A stretch of 13,237 nt of DNA from Nitrososphaerota archaeon. Its GTDB lineage: Archaea > Thermoproteota > Bathyarchaeia > Bathyarchaeales > Bathycorpusculaceae. A program made the position numbers and the translations under genes. The notes below the pieces were generated by a model. That model saw only the letters and a program-made list of their open reading frames with translations. It was not told the origin of the DNA and did not search any database. The stretch spans positions 1 through 13,237 of the forward strand of contig JAIRJY010000116.1 of assembly GCA_031260365.1 (NCBI GenBank). Direction: 5' to 3'. Positions 12,771-13,237 of the stretch are shown piece after piece; the stretch's first letter is position 1; every line of letters begins with the position of its first letter.

Positions 12771-13237
12771 TGCCCGAGAAGTTTGGTGTGGTTTATGCTG
12801 ATCCTCCATGGATGTACAAACGCGGTGGCAACGGACGCGCAGCAGCCCATTACCCCTTGATGACTACCGTTGACATCTGCAGTTTGCCTGTTAATGAGTT
12901 GACTGCTGAGGATGCGGCGTTGTTTTTGTGGACAACTTTCCCATGTTACCCAAACGCCCTACAGGTGGCTTTGGCTTGGGGCTTCCAGTACAAATCAGTC
13001 GCGTTCACATGGATTAAACCTAACCGTAAAAGCAAAGGCTGGGCTTTAGGTACGGGTTATTGGCTCCGTGCTAACGCAGAAATATGCATATTTGCAACCA
13101 AAGGCAATCCCAAACGGAAAAAGCGTAATGTGCCTCAGCTAATTGTTGAGCCAAGACGTGAACATAGCCGCAAACCCGATACCGCTAGTAAACGTATTGT
13201 AGAGCTCTTCGGAGACGACATGCCCAAGGTGGAGTTG
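12767..13237 (+). CDS. MT-A70 family DNA adenine N6-methyltransferase, extends past window
   Basis: 157 codons, open at the right edge. DPPW (12-15) in VVYADPPWMYKRGG is the catalytic motif IV of the MT-A70 family; then HYPLMTTVDICSLPV, AALFLWTTFPCYPNAL, AWGFQYKSVAFTWIKPN, GTGYWLRANAEICIFATKGN and REHSRKPD follow in the family order. Phage members end soon after a D-x-x-x-x-E-L-FAR stretch, which the last residues GDDMPKVEL approach, so only a few residues are missing. Such enzymes methylate adenine N6 in DNA using S-adenosylmethionine and are widespread in phages and proviruses, where they protect DNA from host restriction. Two in-frame ATGs (12767, 12770); GGGAG at 12754-12758 fits either. 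It closes the overlapping gene string visible here. Confidence 0.94.
   Translation, partial: MMPEKFGVVYADPPWMYKRGGNGRAAAHYPLMTTVDICSLPVNELTAEDAALFLWTTFPCYPNALQVALAWGFQYKSVAFTWIKPNRKSKGWALGTGYWLRANAEICIFATKGNPKRKKRNVPQLIVEPRREHSRKPDTASKRIVELFGDDMPKVEL

Noticed and set aside
12457..12850. Minus-strand frames opposite the end of the operon (101 and 95 codons)
   Set aside because: They run against well-supported overlapping plus-strand genes including the MT-A70 enzyme, and show no family motif.

Overview
The window looks archaeal, low in G+C and AT-rich between genes. The gene set suggests a TACK-type lineage such as Bathyarchaeia, but this is inference from gene content only. The signs are a tungsten-type aldehyde:ferredoxin oxidoreductase, a RimK/MptN-like glutamate ligase, a protein that reads like a CdvA-type coiled-coil protein, archaeal TATA boxes (for example TTTATATA before the Lrp-like gene) and mostly leaderless or short-leader genes. 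A tRNA-Lys(UUU) gene carries an encoded CCA.

Left part (1-6301) is chromosomal. An AOR-family gene runs off the left edge on the minus strand. Next come a large hairpin and a decayed IS200/IS605 TnpA relic, then an intact M24 Xaa-Pro peptidase and a broken isochorismatase/nicotinamidase on the plus strand. Three minus-strand genes follow: the ATP-grasp glutamate ligase, a four-helix membrane protein and the CdvA-like coiled-coil protein with a long acidic tail.

Middle part (6302-9339) is gene-poor. It holds tRNA-Lys, an IS630-like helix-turn-helix fragment abutting a second TnpA relic (paralogous to the first), an Lrp/AsnC-like regulator, a small conserved-looking protein of unknown function, and long stretches with no convincing gene.

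Right part (9232-13237) is an accessory, virus- or provirus-like operon read to the right. Its genes overlap or nearly touch: a possible leaderless 39-codon ORF, a PadR-type repressor, a multi-zinc-ribbon protein, a protein with a Q/N-rich linker and a possible OB-like C-terminal domain, a small zinc finger, a Cas4/RecB-type nuclease with a complete four-Cys Fe-S signature, a Cys-rich protein, a 54-aa protein, and an MT-A70 adenine methyltransferase cut by the right edge. Almost every gene here has a GGAGG Shine-Dalgarno inside the end of the preceding gene, unlike the left part. A repeated junction cassette (GGAGGCT, nine bases, start codon) occurs three times. In the third copy the stop codon is missing, which fuses two genes, and base composition changes at that point. 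The set suggests an early DNA-processing and modification module of an undescribed archaeal mobile element. Neither attachment sites nor structural genes are visible, so its extent is unknown.
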